From: Myxococcaceae bacterium JPH2
GTDB lineage: Bacteria; Myxococcota; Myxococcia; Myxococcales; Myxococcaceae
Assembly (NCBI GenBank): GCA_016458225.1
Contig: JAEMGR010000009.1
Location: 464,900 to 528,899 of the forward strand
DNA: 64,000 bases
Direction of reading: 5' to 3'
Made by a program: the position numbers and the translations under genes. Below are positions 34,810 through 45,354 of the stretch, in pieces; positions within the stretch are counted from its first letter, which is position 1, and every line of letters starts with the position of its first letter. The notes below the pieces were generated by a model, which had not been told where the DNA came from, did no database searches, and saw only the letters and a program-made list of their open reading frames with translations.

Positions 34810-36170
34810 CGCGCACCCGCATCCTTCTCGTGGACGACGAGCCCGGTGTCCGGCTGGGCATGCGGGGCTACCTCACCGCGCACGGCTTCGACGTGGACGA
34901 GGCCACCAGCCTCGCTGAAGCACAGGAAGCCTTCCGCACCCATCGCCCCGACGCGGCCGTGGTGGACTACCGCCTCCCGGACGGCACCGCGCTGGAGCTG
35001 CTGCCGCGCCTGAAGGAGATCGACGCGGCGGTGCCCCTGGTGGTCCTCACGGGCCATGGCTCCATCGAGCTGGCCGTGCAGGCCGTGAAGGAAGGCGCCG
35101 AGCAGTTCCTCACCAAGCCGGTGGAGCTGGCGGTGCTGCGCGTCGTGCTGGAGCGGCTGGTGACGCAGCGCCGGGAGCGACAGCGGCAGGCCGCGGATCG
35201 CTCGCGACACGAGCGCGTCACGGTGGATCCCTTCCTGGGAACCAGCGCCGCCATCCAGGCGCTGCGAGCGCAGGCCGAGCGCGTGGTGGGCAGCGACAGC
35301 CCGGTGCTCGTCACGGGCGAGACGGGCAGCGGCAAGAGCGTGCTCGCGCGCTGGCTGCACGAAGGCGGCCCGCGGGGAGACGCGCCCTTCGTGGATCTCA
35401 ACTGCGCGGCGCTCTCCAAGGAGCTGCTGGACTCGGAGCTGTTCGGTCACGAGAAGGGCGCGTTCACGGGGGCCGTGACGGCCAAGCAGGGCCTCTTGGA
35501 AGTGGCGGACCGGGGGACCCTGTTCCTGGACGAGATTGGCGACATGGACGTCGCCGTCCAACCCAAGCTGCTCAAGGTGCTGGAGGAGAAGCGCTTCCGC
35601 CGCCTGGGTGACGTGAGGGATCGCCGCGTGGACGTGCGCCTCATCGCCGCCACGCACCAGGACCTCTCCGCCGCCGCGCGCGAGAAGCGCTTCCGCAGCG
35701 ACCTGTACTTCCGCATCAGCACGCTCATCCTCCACGTGCCGCCCCTGCGCGAGCGCCCCGAGGACGTGGCCGTGCTCGCGCGCCACTTCCTCGCGGAGAT
35801 GGGCGCGCCGCGGGGACGTCGCGAGGTGGGGCTCCAACCCGACGCCGAGGCCGCCCTCATCCGCTACCCGTGGCCGGGCAACATCCGCGAGCTGCGCAAC
35901 GTGCTGGAGCGCGCGGTGCTGCTGTCGGGCGGCGGGCCCCTGTCGCGCGGCGACCTGCGCTTCGAGCCCCACTCCGAGGACGAGTCCTCCGCCGAGGATG
36001 ACCTCACCCTGGAGGAGCTGGAGCGCCGACACATCGAGCGCGTGCTGCGCAGGGAGAATGGCCACGTCGAGCGCGCGGCCACTCGGCTCGGCATCCCCCG
36101 CTCCTCCCTCTACGAGCGGCTCAAGCGCTTGGGCATCAATCGGTCTGGATTCCAGAAATCGGATCCATGA
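34806..36170 (+). CDS. NtrC-family sigma54-dependent response regulator
   Basis: Its domain order is receiver (D54 in VVDYRLPDG), AAA+ activator domain and Fis-type HTH. The AAA+ part has Walker A GETGSGKS, the sigma54-contact loop GAFTGA, Walker B LFLDEIGD and the arginine-finger region RFRSDLYFRIS. The C-terminal HTH is RAATRLGIPRSSLYERLKRLG. All activating motifs are intact, so it should activate sigma54 promoters when phosphorylated by the coupled kinase upstream. The length is 454 residues. Confidence 0.94.
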   Translation: MTRTRILLVDDEPGVRLGMRGYLTAHGFDVDEATSLAEAQEAFRTHRPDAAVVDYRLPDGTALELLPRLKEIDAAVPLVVLTGHGSIELAVQAVKEGAEQFLTKPVELAVLRVVLERLVTQRRERQRQAADRSRHERVTVDPFLGTSAAIQALRAQAERVVGSDSPVLVTGETGSGKSVLARWLHEGGPRGDAPFVDLNCAALSKELLDSELFGHEKGAFTGAVTAKQGLLEVADRGTLFLDEIGDMDVAVQPKLLKVLEEKRFRRLGDVRDRRVDVRLIAATHQDLSAAAREKRFRSDLYFRISTLILHVPPLRERPEDVAVLARHFLAEMGAPRGRREVGLQPDAEAALIRYPWPGNIRELRNVLERAVLLSGGGPLSRGDLRFEPHSEDESSAEDDLTLEELERRHIERVLRRENGHVERAATRLGIPRSSLYERLKRLGINRSGFQKSDP

Positions 36171-36250
36171 TCCGGACAGCCCCCGAGGCGGGGACATGTC
36201 CTCGTGTGTAAGTATTCGGATCTCCTGGGGGAGCGTGGAAGACACCGCGC

Positions 36251-36266
36251 TGGCCCTGGCCTTGCT
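36251..36266 (+). promoter_or_regulatory. Candidate sigma54 (-24/-12) promoter
   Basis: TGGCCCTGGCCTTGCT matches the consensus TGGCACN5TTGCW except for one base and keeps the invariant GG-N10-GC spacing. It lies in the gap directly behind an intact sigma54 activator gene. The start point would fall ~4 nt before the GTG of the next gene, implying an almost leaderless transcript. In GC-rich DNA such matches occur by chance. Confidence 0.35.
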
Positions 36267-36280
36267 GGTGCGCCCGGCCC

Positions 36281-36655
36281 GTGTCCCTCAACCTCTTGAT
36301 TGTCGATGATGAGACGTCACTGCGATGGGTGCTGGGGCGCTTCTTCGCCGGGGCGGGCTATCAAGTCGATTCGGCCGAGGGCTTGGACGAGGCACTGGGA
36401 CTGATGACGCGCGGACAGTACGACCTCATCATCAGTGATTTGCGGCTGAGCGGGACTCAATCCGAGGAGGGGCTGGCCATCGCGGAGTTCGCGCGGAAGT
36501 CCACCCCTCGCACGCGGGTGGTGCTACTCACCGCCTTCACCACCCCGGAGCTGGGGGTGAGGGCGCGGGCATCGGGGGTGGACCTGGTGTTGCCCAAGCC
36601 CCAGCCGCTTCCGGCACTGGCGCAGCATGTCTCGGCGCTGCTCGCGCCACGATGA
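36281..36655 (+). CDS. Stand-alone receiver (CheY-like) protein
   Basis: A single receiver domain of 124 residues. It has the acidic pocket VDDET, phospho-acceptor D53 in IISDLRLSG, a conserved Thr in LLTAFT and Lys in LPKPQ. With no output domain it must act by protein contact or as a phosphate relay. The start is GTG 36281. It lies between the NtrC-type regulator and the OmpA-FecR-CHASE2 operon, with an 82-bp gap to the latter. Confidence 0.88.
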   Translation: MSLNLLIVDDETSLRWVLGRFFAGAGYQVDSAEGLDEALGLMTRGQYDLIISDLRLSGTQSEEGLAIAEFARKSTPRTRVVLLTAFTTPELGVRARASGVDLVLPKPQPLPALAQHVSALLAPR

Positions 36656-36737
36656 GCACGGGGGGCGAAGTGACATGGAACGCAAGCCGCGCGTGGGGAA
36701 CGCCGACGGTGCAGGCCTTTTCAATGGGACCGAGGAC

Positions 36738-38515
<1,778 letters not shown>

Positions 38516-38519
<4 letters not shown>

Positions 38520-39691
38520 AGACGACGCTCCTGGTGGGAGCCGGGTTGGCCCTGGGGCTGCTCGCCACGCCCGCGCTGGCCGCGCCAGTTCCGGGCGCAT
38601 GCGGCGGGCTGCGCTTCGAGAACGGCCGGCTGGAGACGGGCAGCGTGCTCGCTCCTCGCGGCCCGCAGACCGAGGCGTGCCTGAAGGAGATCGCCGAGGC
38701 GCTGAAGGCGCGCCCCGCCATCCGCTCCGTCACGGTGGCCGCCCGCCTCCCCGATGCCGAGCGCCTGGAAGGCCAGGGGCTCGCGGTGGCCCGTGCGGCG
38801 GCGGACGTGCTGGTGAACGCGGGCGTGCCGCGCACGCGCGTGTCCGTGGTGGCGCCACCGTCCGCGCCCGATGCGCCCGGCCAGCTCCAGCTCGCGTACA
38901 TCGAGCGGGCGCCGCTGCCGGCCGTGGCTCGACTGCGCGCGGCGAGCGGTGACGTGGCGGTGGGCCCCAACCCCGCCGAGCTGCGCCCACGCGTCACCGG
39001 AGATGCCCTCTACACGGGCGAGCTGGTGAACACGGCGAAGGGCGCGCAGGCGGAGCTGGCGCTCGCGGACGGCAGCGTGGTGCGCGTGGCGCAGGAGAGC
39101 CTCGTGCGACTGGGCACGCTGGAGCTGACGGCGCAGATGCAGCGCAAGGTGCAGCTGGAGCTGCTGCACGGCACGGTGGAGACGGAGGCCGCCAAGGGCG
39201 GCGTGGGCTCCGTGTTCGAGGTGCGCACGCGCGGCGCGGTGGCCGGTGTCCGTGGCACGCGCTTCCGCGTGTCGGCGCAGGGAGACGGCACCAGTCGCCT
39301 GGAGACGCTGGAGGGCAAGGTGGCCCTGGCGGCGGAGCGCGGCGAGGTGGACGTCAACGGAGGCTTCGGCTCGCGCGCGAAGCCCGACCATGCCCCCGAG
39401 GCGCCTCGCGCGCTGTTGGCCGCGCCGCTGCTCGGCACGCCACGCGGGGGCACCTTCCCCACCGCGCCGAAGCTGACGTGGAAGGCCGTGCAGGGCGCGA
39501 GCAGCTACCGCGTGGAGCTGGCGCGCGCCGCGGACTTCGCGACGGGGACCGAGGTCCAGGTCGCCCCCGGCCTGGAGCTGACGGTGCCCCCCGCGCTCAC
39601 GGGCAAGTGGTTCTGGCGCGTGCTCGCAGTGGACGCGGATGGGTTCATCGGCTACCCCTCGAAGATCTACACTTTCGACGTCCATCCATGA
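38516..39691 (+). CDS. FecR-domain exported protein
   Basis: A signal peptide (LLVGAGLALGLLATPALA) leads into ~100 residues that resemble an OmpA-like fold (ACLKEIAEALKARPAIRSVTVAARLPD). A FecR domain (~160-280) follows, with GDALYTGELVNTAKGAQAELALADGS and TRGAVAGVRGTRFRV. The C-terminal ~90 residues look like a fibronectin-type sandwich (TWKAVQGASSYRVELARAADF). GTG 38516 overlaps the OmpA gene (GTGA) and follows GGAGGGAGGG. FecR domains outside iron transport often sense envelope signals. The partner is probably the CHASE2 protein downstream. Confidence 0.85.
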
Positions 39692-41109
39692 GTCAGTCCC
39701 CGTCCCCTCGCGCCGGCCTCGCGCGTCCTTCCCCCGCCCTGTTGCGGTGGCTGGGCGCGCTGGTGGGCGTGGGACTGGCGGCGGTGACGTGGGCGACAGG
39801 AGGCGCGCCGGGGCTGGGCGAGCGGGCGCTGTATGACCTCGCCGCGAGCCGGCTCCTGCCCTCGGTGCCTCCCACGGCGGACCTCGTGCTGGTGGAGGTC
39901 GATGACCGGGCGCTCGCGGCGGTGGGAGAGCGCTGGCCCCTGTCCCGCGCGACCTGGGCTCGGGTGTTCCAGGCACTGGCCGCGCGCCATCCCTCCGCGG
40001 TGGTGGTGGACATCCTGTTCGATCAGCCCGGCCCGCGAGACGCGCTGGAGCTGGGCGACGACATCCTGGAGCGCCTGCGCGCGACCGGGTTGGATCAGTC
40101 GCCCGCGGGGGCCGCGCTGGCGGCGGAGCTGGAGACCCGGCTGCGTGCCCAGGACGGAGACGCACGGCTGGCGGAGGCGTTCTCCGAGACGGGCACCGTC
40201 ATCCTCGGCGCCATCGGGCTCCAGGAACCCGCGCCGCCCTCCGCATCCTCCAACGGCCCTCCTGGCCAACCGCTCCCGCTCTCATCGCAGGGGCTGCGAC
40301 TTCAGTTCCAGGACATGGCCACGAGCATCGCGCCCTTGCGCATGGCCTCGGCCGGCGGCGGCACCCTGAACATGCTGGTGGATCCGGACGGCGTCATTCG
40401 CCGGTATCCGTACCTCCAGGGAGCGAAGGACCGAGCGTGGCCCGCGCTGGCACTCGCCACCGCGTTGCATCTGTATCCCGAACGCACGGAGTCGCTGCTG
40501 CGCGCGGCCTCGGTCGATTCAGGTGCTCCGCTGATGCGACTGCCCACCGTGGACTGGCTGCCCCGCGTGAGCCTGTCGGACGTGCTCCAGGCGGATCCAA
40601 AGTCGGTGGGGTTGGACCTTGCCCTGCGCGGCAAGACGCTCTTCCTGGGCGTCACCGCCACGGGCCTGCACGGACAGAGCACGCTGCCGGGGCAGATCGC
40701 CGTGCCAGGCGTGGAGATTCACGCCTTCGCCCTGGACAACCTGCGCTCGGGCCGGGTGATGCGCTCCTCCGGGGCCGTCGCCGCGGCGGGCTTGCTGGAG
40801 ACGGCCGCGCTGCTGGGCCTCTTCCTGTGGCGAGGCCGCCGCGCGAGGACCCTGGCCGGCGCGCTGGGATGGGCGGGCCTGGGGTGGGCGCTGCACACGG
40901 CGCTCGTGGGCTGGCTCGCGGCGGATCTCGGCTGGGTCCTTCCCTTCGTGCCGGCGTGCGTGGGACTGGCGCTGGTGTCGTGCGCCGAGGCGGTGGCTCG
41001 GGGCGAGGACCTGAAGCGCCAGCGCGGCGCCCTCAAGCGGCTGTTCGTCCGCTATCCGCAAGCGGCCCCGGAGACGGCCGTGCCTCCCGCGCGGGAGGAC
41101 GTCCGCTAG
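39688..41109 (+). CDS. CHASE2-domain membrane protein without an attached output domain
   Basis: An N-terminal helix (LLRWLGALVGVGLAAVTWATG) precedes an extracytoplasmic CHASE2 domain (~50-340, VEVDDRALAAVGERWPLSRATWARV). Three membrane helices (~355-440) and a ~35-residue cytoplasmic tail follow. CHASE2 sensors normally continue into a kinase, cyclase or GGDEF domain; here the protein stops after the tail, at 473 residues. It overlaps the FecR gene (ATGA). The operon therefore encodes an outer-membrane, a periplasmic and an inner-membrane protein, suggesting a trans-envelope sensor whose output is separate. The adjacent REC-GAF-PAS-GGDEF protein or the lone receiver are candidates. Confidence 0.87.
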   Translation: MSQSPSPRAGLARPSPALLRWLGALVGVGLAAVTWATGGAPGLGERALYDLAASRLLPSVPPTADLVLVEVDDRALAAVGERWPLSRATWARVFQALAARHPSAVVVDILFDQPGPRDALELGDDILERLRATGLDQSPAGAALAAELETRLRAQDGDARLAEAFSETGTVILGAIGLQEPAPPSASSNGPPGQPLPLSSQGLRLQFQDMATSIAPLRMASAGGGTLNMLVDPDGVIRRYPYLQGAKDRAWPALALATALHLYPERTESLLRAASVDSGAPLMRLPTVDWLPRVSLSDVLQADPKSVGLDLALRGKTLFLGVTATGLHGQSTLPGQIAVPGVEIHAFALDNLRSGRVMRSSGAVAAAGLLETAALLGLFLWRGRRARTLAGALGWAGLGWALHTALVGWLAADLGWVLPFVPACVGLALVSCAEAVARGEDLKRQRGALKRLFVRYPQAAPETAVPPAREDVR

Positions 41110-41187
41110 TCGAGCCCCCACTGCTCACCCGAGGCGGCGGGGAAGTCGCGAAGCAGTCCGATGTCCGTGGAAGCAGGACAGGAGCCC

Positions 41188-42981
41188 ATGGCGCGCTACG
41201 CCCTCATCGCCGAACCGGATCCGCATCGTGCCGCCAGCCTCCTCTCGCTCGTCACCAGCGAGGGCATGGAGGGACATGTGGCGCGCGACGGCGAGGAGGC
41301 CCGCGAGGCCATCCAGCAGCGCGGGGCACCGGCCCTGCTGGTGACGGACCTCGCCCTGCCCCGCCTGGATGGCTTCGCGCTGCTGACGTGGCTGCGCGAG
41401 CGCTCGGACTCGACGGACACCGCCGCGGTGGTCGTCACCGCCTTCGACGAGCTGCGCGTGCGCGCGTGGCAGCTCAAGGACTCGCTCGGAATCCACGGGC
41501 TGCTCGGGCGCCGGGCCCCGATGGACTCGGTGCGAGAGGCGGTGCGCCACGCCTTGACGGGAGGGCCACGCTCCACCGAGCCGCCCACGCAGGACGGTGC
41601 ACCCGACGATGTCGACGGGCAGAGAGCCCGCCTCGAGGCCCTGCGGATGGAGGACGACCTGCCTCCGGAGGAGCACCTCCAGGAGCTGGTCACCGAGGTG
41701 GCCTGTGCCTTCGGCGTGCCCGTGGCGCTGCTGACGCTCGTGCTGGGCAAGCACCAGTGGTTCAAGGCCCACGTGGACCTGCCGGCGAACCTGGCGAGAG
41801 AACGCGGCGCGCCGCGCGACTGGTCCTTCTGTCATCAGGCCGTGCAGGGCCGCGAGGCGATGGTGGTCTCGGATGCCCCGCGACACCCCGTGTTCCGCGA
41901 CCAGCCCCTGGTGCGTGAGGGCGTCCTCGGCAGCTTCGCGGGCGCGCCGCTCGTCACCGCGCAAGGCGTGGTGTTGGGCTCGCTGTGCGTCGTGGACACG
42001 CGCCCGCTGACGCTCGGGCCGGAGGATCTCGCCGCGCTGCGCGAGCTGGCCGCGCGCGTGGCCGGAGACCTGGAGTCGCGGAGCACGCGCTCACGTCCCA
42101 CCGACGCGGCCCCCGCGCGCACGGAGCCACCGCTCACGCAGGCCACGGCGCTCGCGCTGGTGCGTGGCGCGGTGCAGGCGCTGGATGTGCCCGCGCTCCT
42201 CGTGGGACCGGGGCGCAAGCCCTACGCCGCCAACTCGGCGCTGGCGGAGTTGCTGGGCCTTCCGGCGGAGCGGCTGGTGGGCATGGGCTTCGAGGCGCTG
42301 TGTCGTCACGTGGCCGATCTCACCGCGGATCCCAGCGCGACGGTGCGACAGCTCGACCTGGCCTCCGAGTCCTCGCGCGGGTTGCACCTGACACTGGCCC
42401 TGGAGCGCCCCCAACCGCGCGTGGTGCGCTGGGTGGCCCGTCCCTTCCTCGTCCCGGGTGGGGTGGCCCAGCTGCTGTCGCTCGTGGACGCCGCCGCGCC
42501 GCACGGGCTGCGCGAGGAGCGGGAGCGGCTGCTGCGCGTGGATGCGCTGACAGGGCTGGCCCAGCGCCGCGCGGGCGAGGAGCGCTTGCTGAAGGAGATG
42601 GGCCGGTGCCGCCGAGAGGGCCTGCCGATCAGTGTGGTGCTCGTGGACCTCGTGGGCCTGGGACGACTGAACGCGGCGCGCGGCTTCGACGCGGGAGACG
42701 CCGCGCTGCGAGACGTCGCGCGGCGCGCGGAGGCCCTGTCCCAGGCGCCCGCGTTCGCGGTGCGCTGGGAGGGAGGAACGCTGCTGGTCGCGCTCCCCGG
42801 CGTGGACGCGGTGGGTACCGAGGCGGTGCGGCAGCAACTCCACGACGCCCCCGGTGGACCTGGACTCGTCTCGGCGGCGGTGAGCCTCAACGGCGAGGAG
42901 GATCCCCAAGGCACCCTGGCGCGCGCGCAGACGGCGCTGGCCAAGGCCAAGGCGGAGCGTCGCGGGCGCTCGGGGGACTGA
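41188..42981 (+). CDS. REC-GAF-PAS-GGDEF regulator with degenerate GGDEF site
   Basis: A 597-residue protein with a receiver at ~5-118 (VTDLALPRLDG), a GAF domain at ~150-300 (WSFCHQAVQGREAMVVSDAPRH, GSLCVVDTRPL), a PAS-like domain at ~315-430 and a C-terminal GGDEF-like domain (VDALTGLAQRRAGEERLLKEM). The signature loop reads RWEGGTLLVALPG, so the D/E-E/D-F part of GGDEF is lost and cyclase activity is unlikely. It may bind nucleotide or serve as a scaffold. ATG 41188 follows AGGAG; ATG 41161 is also in frame. It lies 78 bp after the CHASE2 gene. Confidence 0.85.
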   Translation: MARYALIAEPDPHRAASLLSLVTSEGMEGHVARDGEEAREAIQQRGAPALLVTDLALPRLDGFALLTWLRERSDSTDTAAVVVTAFDELRVRAWQLKDSLGIHGLLGRRAPMDSVREAVRHALTGGPRSTEPPTQDGAPDDVDGQRARLEALRMEDDLPPEEHLQELVTEVACAFGVPVALLTLVLGKHQWFKAHVDLPANLARERGAPRDWSFCHQAVQGREAMVVSDAPRHPVFRDQPLVREGVLGSFAGAPLVTAQGVVLGSLCVVDTRPLTLGPEDLAALRELAARVAGDLESRSTRSRPTDAAPARTEPPLTQATALALVRGAVQALDVPALLVGPGRKPYAANSALAELLGLPAERLVGMGFEALCRHVADLTADPSATVRQLDLASESSRGLHLTLALERPQPRVVRWVARPFLVPGGVAQLLSLVDAAAPHGLREERERLLRVDALTGLAQRRAGEERLLKEMGRCRREGLPISVVLVDLVGLGRLNAARGFDAGDAALRDVARRAEALSQAPAFAVRWEGGTLLVALPGVDAVGTEAVRQQLHDAPGGPGLVSAAVSLNGEEDPQGTLARAQTALAKAKAERRGRSGD

Positions 42982-43061
42982 GGCTCCACCCATGGCTCGC
43001 GCGGGCCGGCCCGGTGTAGAACGCGGGGACGCCGGGCATGCCCGGAAAGGAGCGCCGCCTC

Positions 43062-43661
43062 ATGTCGTCGTCGCGCACGATGCCGGACCGCCTGCGCTTG
43101 CCGTTCCAGTTCGATGTCGCTCGGCTCCAAGCGGATCTCGCGAGCCTCCCCGTGGGGACATGGGTCCGTCACTTCAACACGATGAACTACGAGGGGGAGT
43201 GGAGCGGCGTGCCCCTGCGCGCGGTGGCGGGCTCCGCGCAGGCCCTCTACCCGGACCCGACGGGACTGGAGCGCTACGAGGACACGCCGCTCTTGGCGGC
43301 ATGCCCCGCGTTCCAGGATGTCCTCTCCGCGTTCTCCTGCCCCATTGGCTCGGCGCGCTTGCTCAAGCTCGCGGCGGGCGCGCACATCCGCGAGCACACC
43401 GACTACAACCTCGGCTTCGATGACGGCGAGGTGCGCCTGCACGTCCCCATCGTCACGCACCCGGAGGTGGCCTTCTTCGTCGCGGGGCAGCGCGTGCGCC
43501 TCCTGCCAGGCGAGTGCTGGTACATGGATCTCAACCTCCCCCATCGCGTGGACAACCCCAGCGACACGGACCGCGTGCACCTCGTGCTCGACTGCGTCGT
43601 GGATGACTGGCTGCGCGGCATCTTCGAGCAGGCCCGCGCCGAGAGCCTCCGTGTCGCGTGA
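43062..43661 (+). CDS. Aspartyl/asparaginyl beta-hydroxylase-like dioxygenase
   Basis: The 199-residue protein matches the Asp/Asn beta-hydroxylase (PF05118-type) fold, a 2-oxoglutarate/Fe(II) dioxygenase. It has HIREHTDYNLGFDDGEVRLHVPIVTHP with the iron-ligand His region, and GECWYMDLNLPHRVDNPSDTDRVHLV with the second His and the 2OG-binding Arg. NYEGEWSGVPLR is a family hallmark. ATG 43062 follows AAAGGAG. It overlaps the next small gene by 11 bp. With the Nif11-type peptide and sulfotransferase-like gene it forms a compact three-gene unit, which suggests it modifies a peptide or small substrate. Confidence 0.87.
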   Translation: MSSSRTMPDRLRLPFQFDVARLQADLASLPVGTWVRHFNTMNYEGEWSGVPLRAVAGSAQALYPDPTGLERYEDTPLLAACPAFQDVLSAFSCPIGSARLLKLAAGAHIREHTDYNLGFDDGEVRLHVPIVTHPEVAFFVAGQRVRLLPGECWYMDLNLPHRVDNPSDTDRVHLVLDCVVDDWLRGIFEQARAESLRVA

Positions 43662-43857
43662 GGCCTTCGAGCACTTTCACGCACGCGTCCTCGCGGACCC
43701 CGCCCTTCAGCGCGCCCTGCGGGACACACCGGACCTCGCCACGTTCCTCGTGCTCGCCCAACGCCTGAGCGCCGAGCAGGGCTGTCCTCTCACCGAGTCG
43801 GATTTGAGAGACGCCATGGACACAGCGCGCCGCACCTGGCGCGAGCGGTGGATATGA
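43651..43857 (+). CDS. Small Nif11-domain-like protein
   Basis: A 68-residue protein from GTG 43651. Its sequence (EAFEHFHARVLADPALQRAL, FLVLAQRLSAEQGCPLTESDL) follows the Nif11 pattern of helix, DPxLqxxL, then LAxxxGxxfTxxdl. Nif11 domains serve as leader regions of ribosomally made peptides and occur as stand-alone small proteins. Here the chain ends ~14 residues after the domain (RRTWRERWI) without an obvious Gly-Gly cleavage site and Cys-rich core. It overlaps the hydroxylase gene by 11 bp and the sulfotransferase gene by ATGA. It is easily missed because a longer overlapping frame hides it. Confidence 0.7.
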   Translation: MSREAFEHFHARVLADPALQRALRDTPDLATFLVLAQRLSAEQGCPLTESDLRDAMDTARRTWRERWI

Positions 43858-44882
43858 CCCCGAAGGCCACCGTGCCACCGCTGGACGACGACTGGGCCCC
43901 CATCCGCGTCCACGCGGGCGCGGGGGGACTCCAGGTGGACTGGTGCCACCTGGGCTCCGAGCGCCTCACGGCCCCGTTCTTCGACCAGAGCATCGAGGAC
44001 CGGCTGCGCCATCCCTTCGCCCTGCTCTTCCAGCACCGGACGTCCATCGACGCCTTGGTCGAGCGTCGACGCGTGCGCCCCGGGCTGCCCGTGCGCGGGC
44101 TCGTCTTCCACATGTCCCGCTGTGGCTCGACGCTCCTCGCGCAGCTCCTCGCGGCGCTGCCCCGCCATGTCGTCCTCTCCGAGGCAGGCCCCGTGGACAC
44201 CGTGCTGCGTGCGCACCACGACCTGCCCGGCATCACGGAGGACCAGCGGATCCTCTGGCTCCAGGCGGTGGTCGCGGCGCTCGGCCAGCGGCGTCACCCG
44301 GAGGAGTCGGCGGTGTTCCTCAAGCTGGATGCGTGGCATGCGCTGGAGCTGCCGCTGTTCCAGCGCGCGTTCCCTGGAGTGCCCTGGCTGTTCCTCTATC
44401 GCGAGCCGCTGGAGGTGATGGCCTCACACGCGAAGCATCGCGGCGCGCACATGCTGCCGGGCGCGCTGGGGCAGGATCTGCTCGAAGCCTCGGGCCTGCC
44501 CACGACGTCCATGGACGAGTACGGCGCGCGGATGCTGGCCCGCATCTGCGAAGCCGGGCTCCAATCCTTCCAGCAACGACGCGACGCCCCCGCGAGGCTG
44601 GTCGACTTCGCCCAGCTCCACGCGTCCGCGGCGGACCTGCTGCCCGAGCTGTTCGACTTGAAGCTCACGACCGAGGAGCGCGAGCACCTGCGAGAGGTCG
44701 CGGGACGCGACGCGAAGAACCCCGTGCTGCCCTTCGAGGAGAACCGGGAGGAGAAGGCGCGAGGCCTCTCCCCTGAGGCTCGCGCGCAGACAGAGCGCCA
44801 CCTGCGCCCCATCTACGAGCGATTGGAAGCCGAGCGCCGGCGAAGCCGAGGCCCGCGCCTCAGCGGCGCCCACGGCTCGTGA
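43854..44882 (+). CDS. Sulfotransferase-like protein
   Basis: The 342-residue protein has a P-loop-like 5'-PAPS-binding motif, GLVFHMSRCGSTLLAQLLA, as in sulfotransferase families. PWLFLYREPLEVMASH follows, matching the second PAPS-binding (3'-phosphate) block with its conserved Arg. The rest is helical. ATG 43854 overlaps the Nif11-type gene (ATGA). A neighbouring hydroxylase could supply the hydroxyl group that is sulfated; this is inference. It converges with the small membrane protein gene at 44860 with a 23-bp overlap. Confidence 0.82.
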   Translation: MTPKATVPPLDDDWAPIRVHAGAGGLQVDWCHLGSERLTAPFFDQSIEDRLRHPFALLFQHRTSIDALVERRRVRPGLPVRGLVFHMSRCGSTLLAQLLAALPRHVVLSEAGPVDTVLRAHHDLPGITEDQRILWLQAVVAALGQRRHPEESAVFLKLDAWHALELPLFQRAFPGVPWLFLYREPLEVMASHAKHRGAHMLPGALGQDLLEASGLPTTSMDEYGARMLARICEAGLQSFQQRRDAPARLVDFAQLHASAADLLPELFDLKLTTEEREHLREVAGRDAKNPVLPFEENREEKARGLSPEARAQTERHLRPIYERLEAERRRSRGPRLSGAHGS

Positions 44883-45354
44883 GGGCCTCGTTCACCGCGG
44901 CGGCCAGACGCGCGACGAGCTGCGAGTCCCGGCTGCTGAACACGGACTTCGCGCCCCCCGGCAGCGTGAGCACCAGCGAATAGGTGTCCTCCGCGAGCAA
45001 CAGGCGGGCGAGCGACGAGAAGAACGTCAGCGCGACGAGGACTCGCGCGGCCTCCAGCGCCCCCGCCGTCACCAGCTCCCAGCGCCCCAGGACCACGACC
45101 AGGGGAAGCGCCACCGCGCCGCAGAAGAGCATCGCCACCAGCAGGGGCCACATGCGCGGCGAGCGGCGTACGGTCTCCACCTGGAAGACGTCCCCCAGCA
45201 TCCAGGCACGCCCCTGCACCACGAGCCGCTCCGACGTCACGCGCAGGTCCAGGGCCTGGAACAGCGCGACCTCGGCGCGCTCCGCGACAGGAGCGACACG
45301 ACGCTCGGAAGATGGCAGGGCGGGAAACACGGGAACGGCGGTGTGTTCAATCAC
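44860..45354 (-). CDS. Small membrane protein, DUF6232-like
   Basis: The 164-residue protein starts at GTG 45354, overlapping the preceding gene as GTGA. A soluble beta-rich region (LRVTSERLVVQGRAWMLGDVFQVETVR) is followed by a pair of hydrophobic helices (WPLLVAMLFCGAVALPLVVVLG and AARVLVALTFFSSLARLLL). A second beta segment follows (TYSLVLTLPGGAKSVFSSRDSQLV). The layout resembles DUF6232, whose function is unknown. Its coupling to the receiver-like gene suggests joint action. Confidence 0.75.
   Translation of the reverse strand: MIEHTAVPVFPALPSSERRVAPVAERAEVALFQALDLRVTSERLVVQGRAWMLGDVFQVETVRRSPRMWPLLVAMLFCGAVALPLVVVLGRWELVTAGALEAARVLVALTFFSSLARLLLAEDTYSLVLTLPGGAKSVFSSRDSQLVARLAAAVNEALTSRGRR

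Noticed and set aside
43651..43857. Reading the Nif11-type gene as the C-terminal part of a longer plus frame from 43318
   Set aside because: The upstream part of that frame overlaps the hydroxylase and is of shadow composition; GTG 43651 gives the intact domain with overlaps typical of coupled genes.
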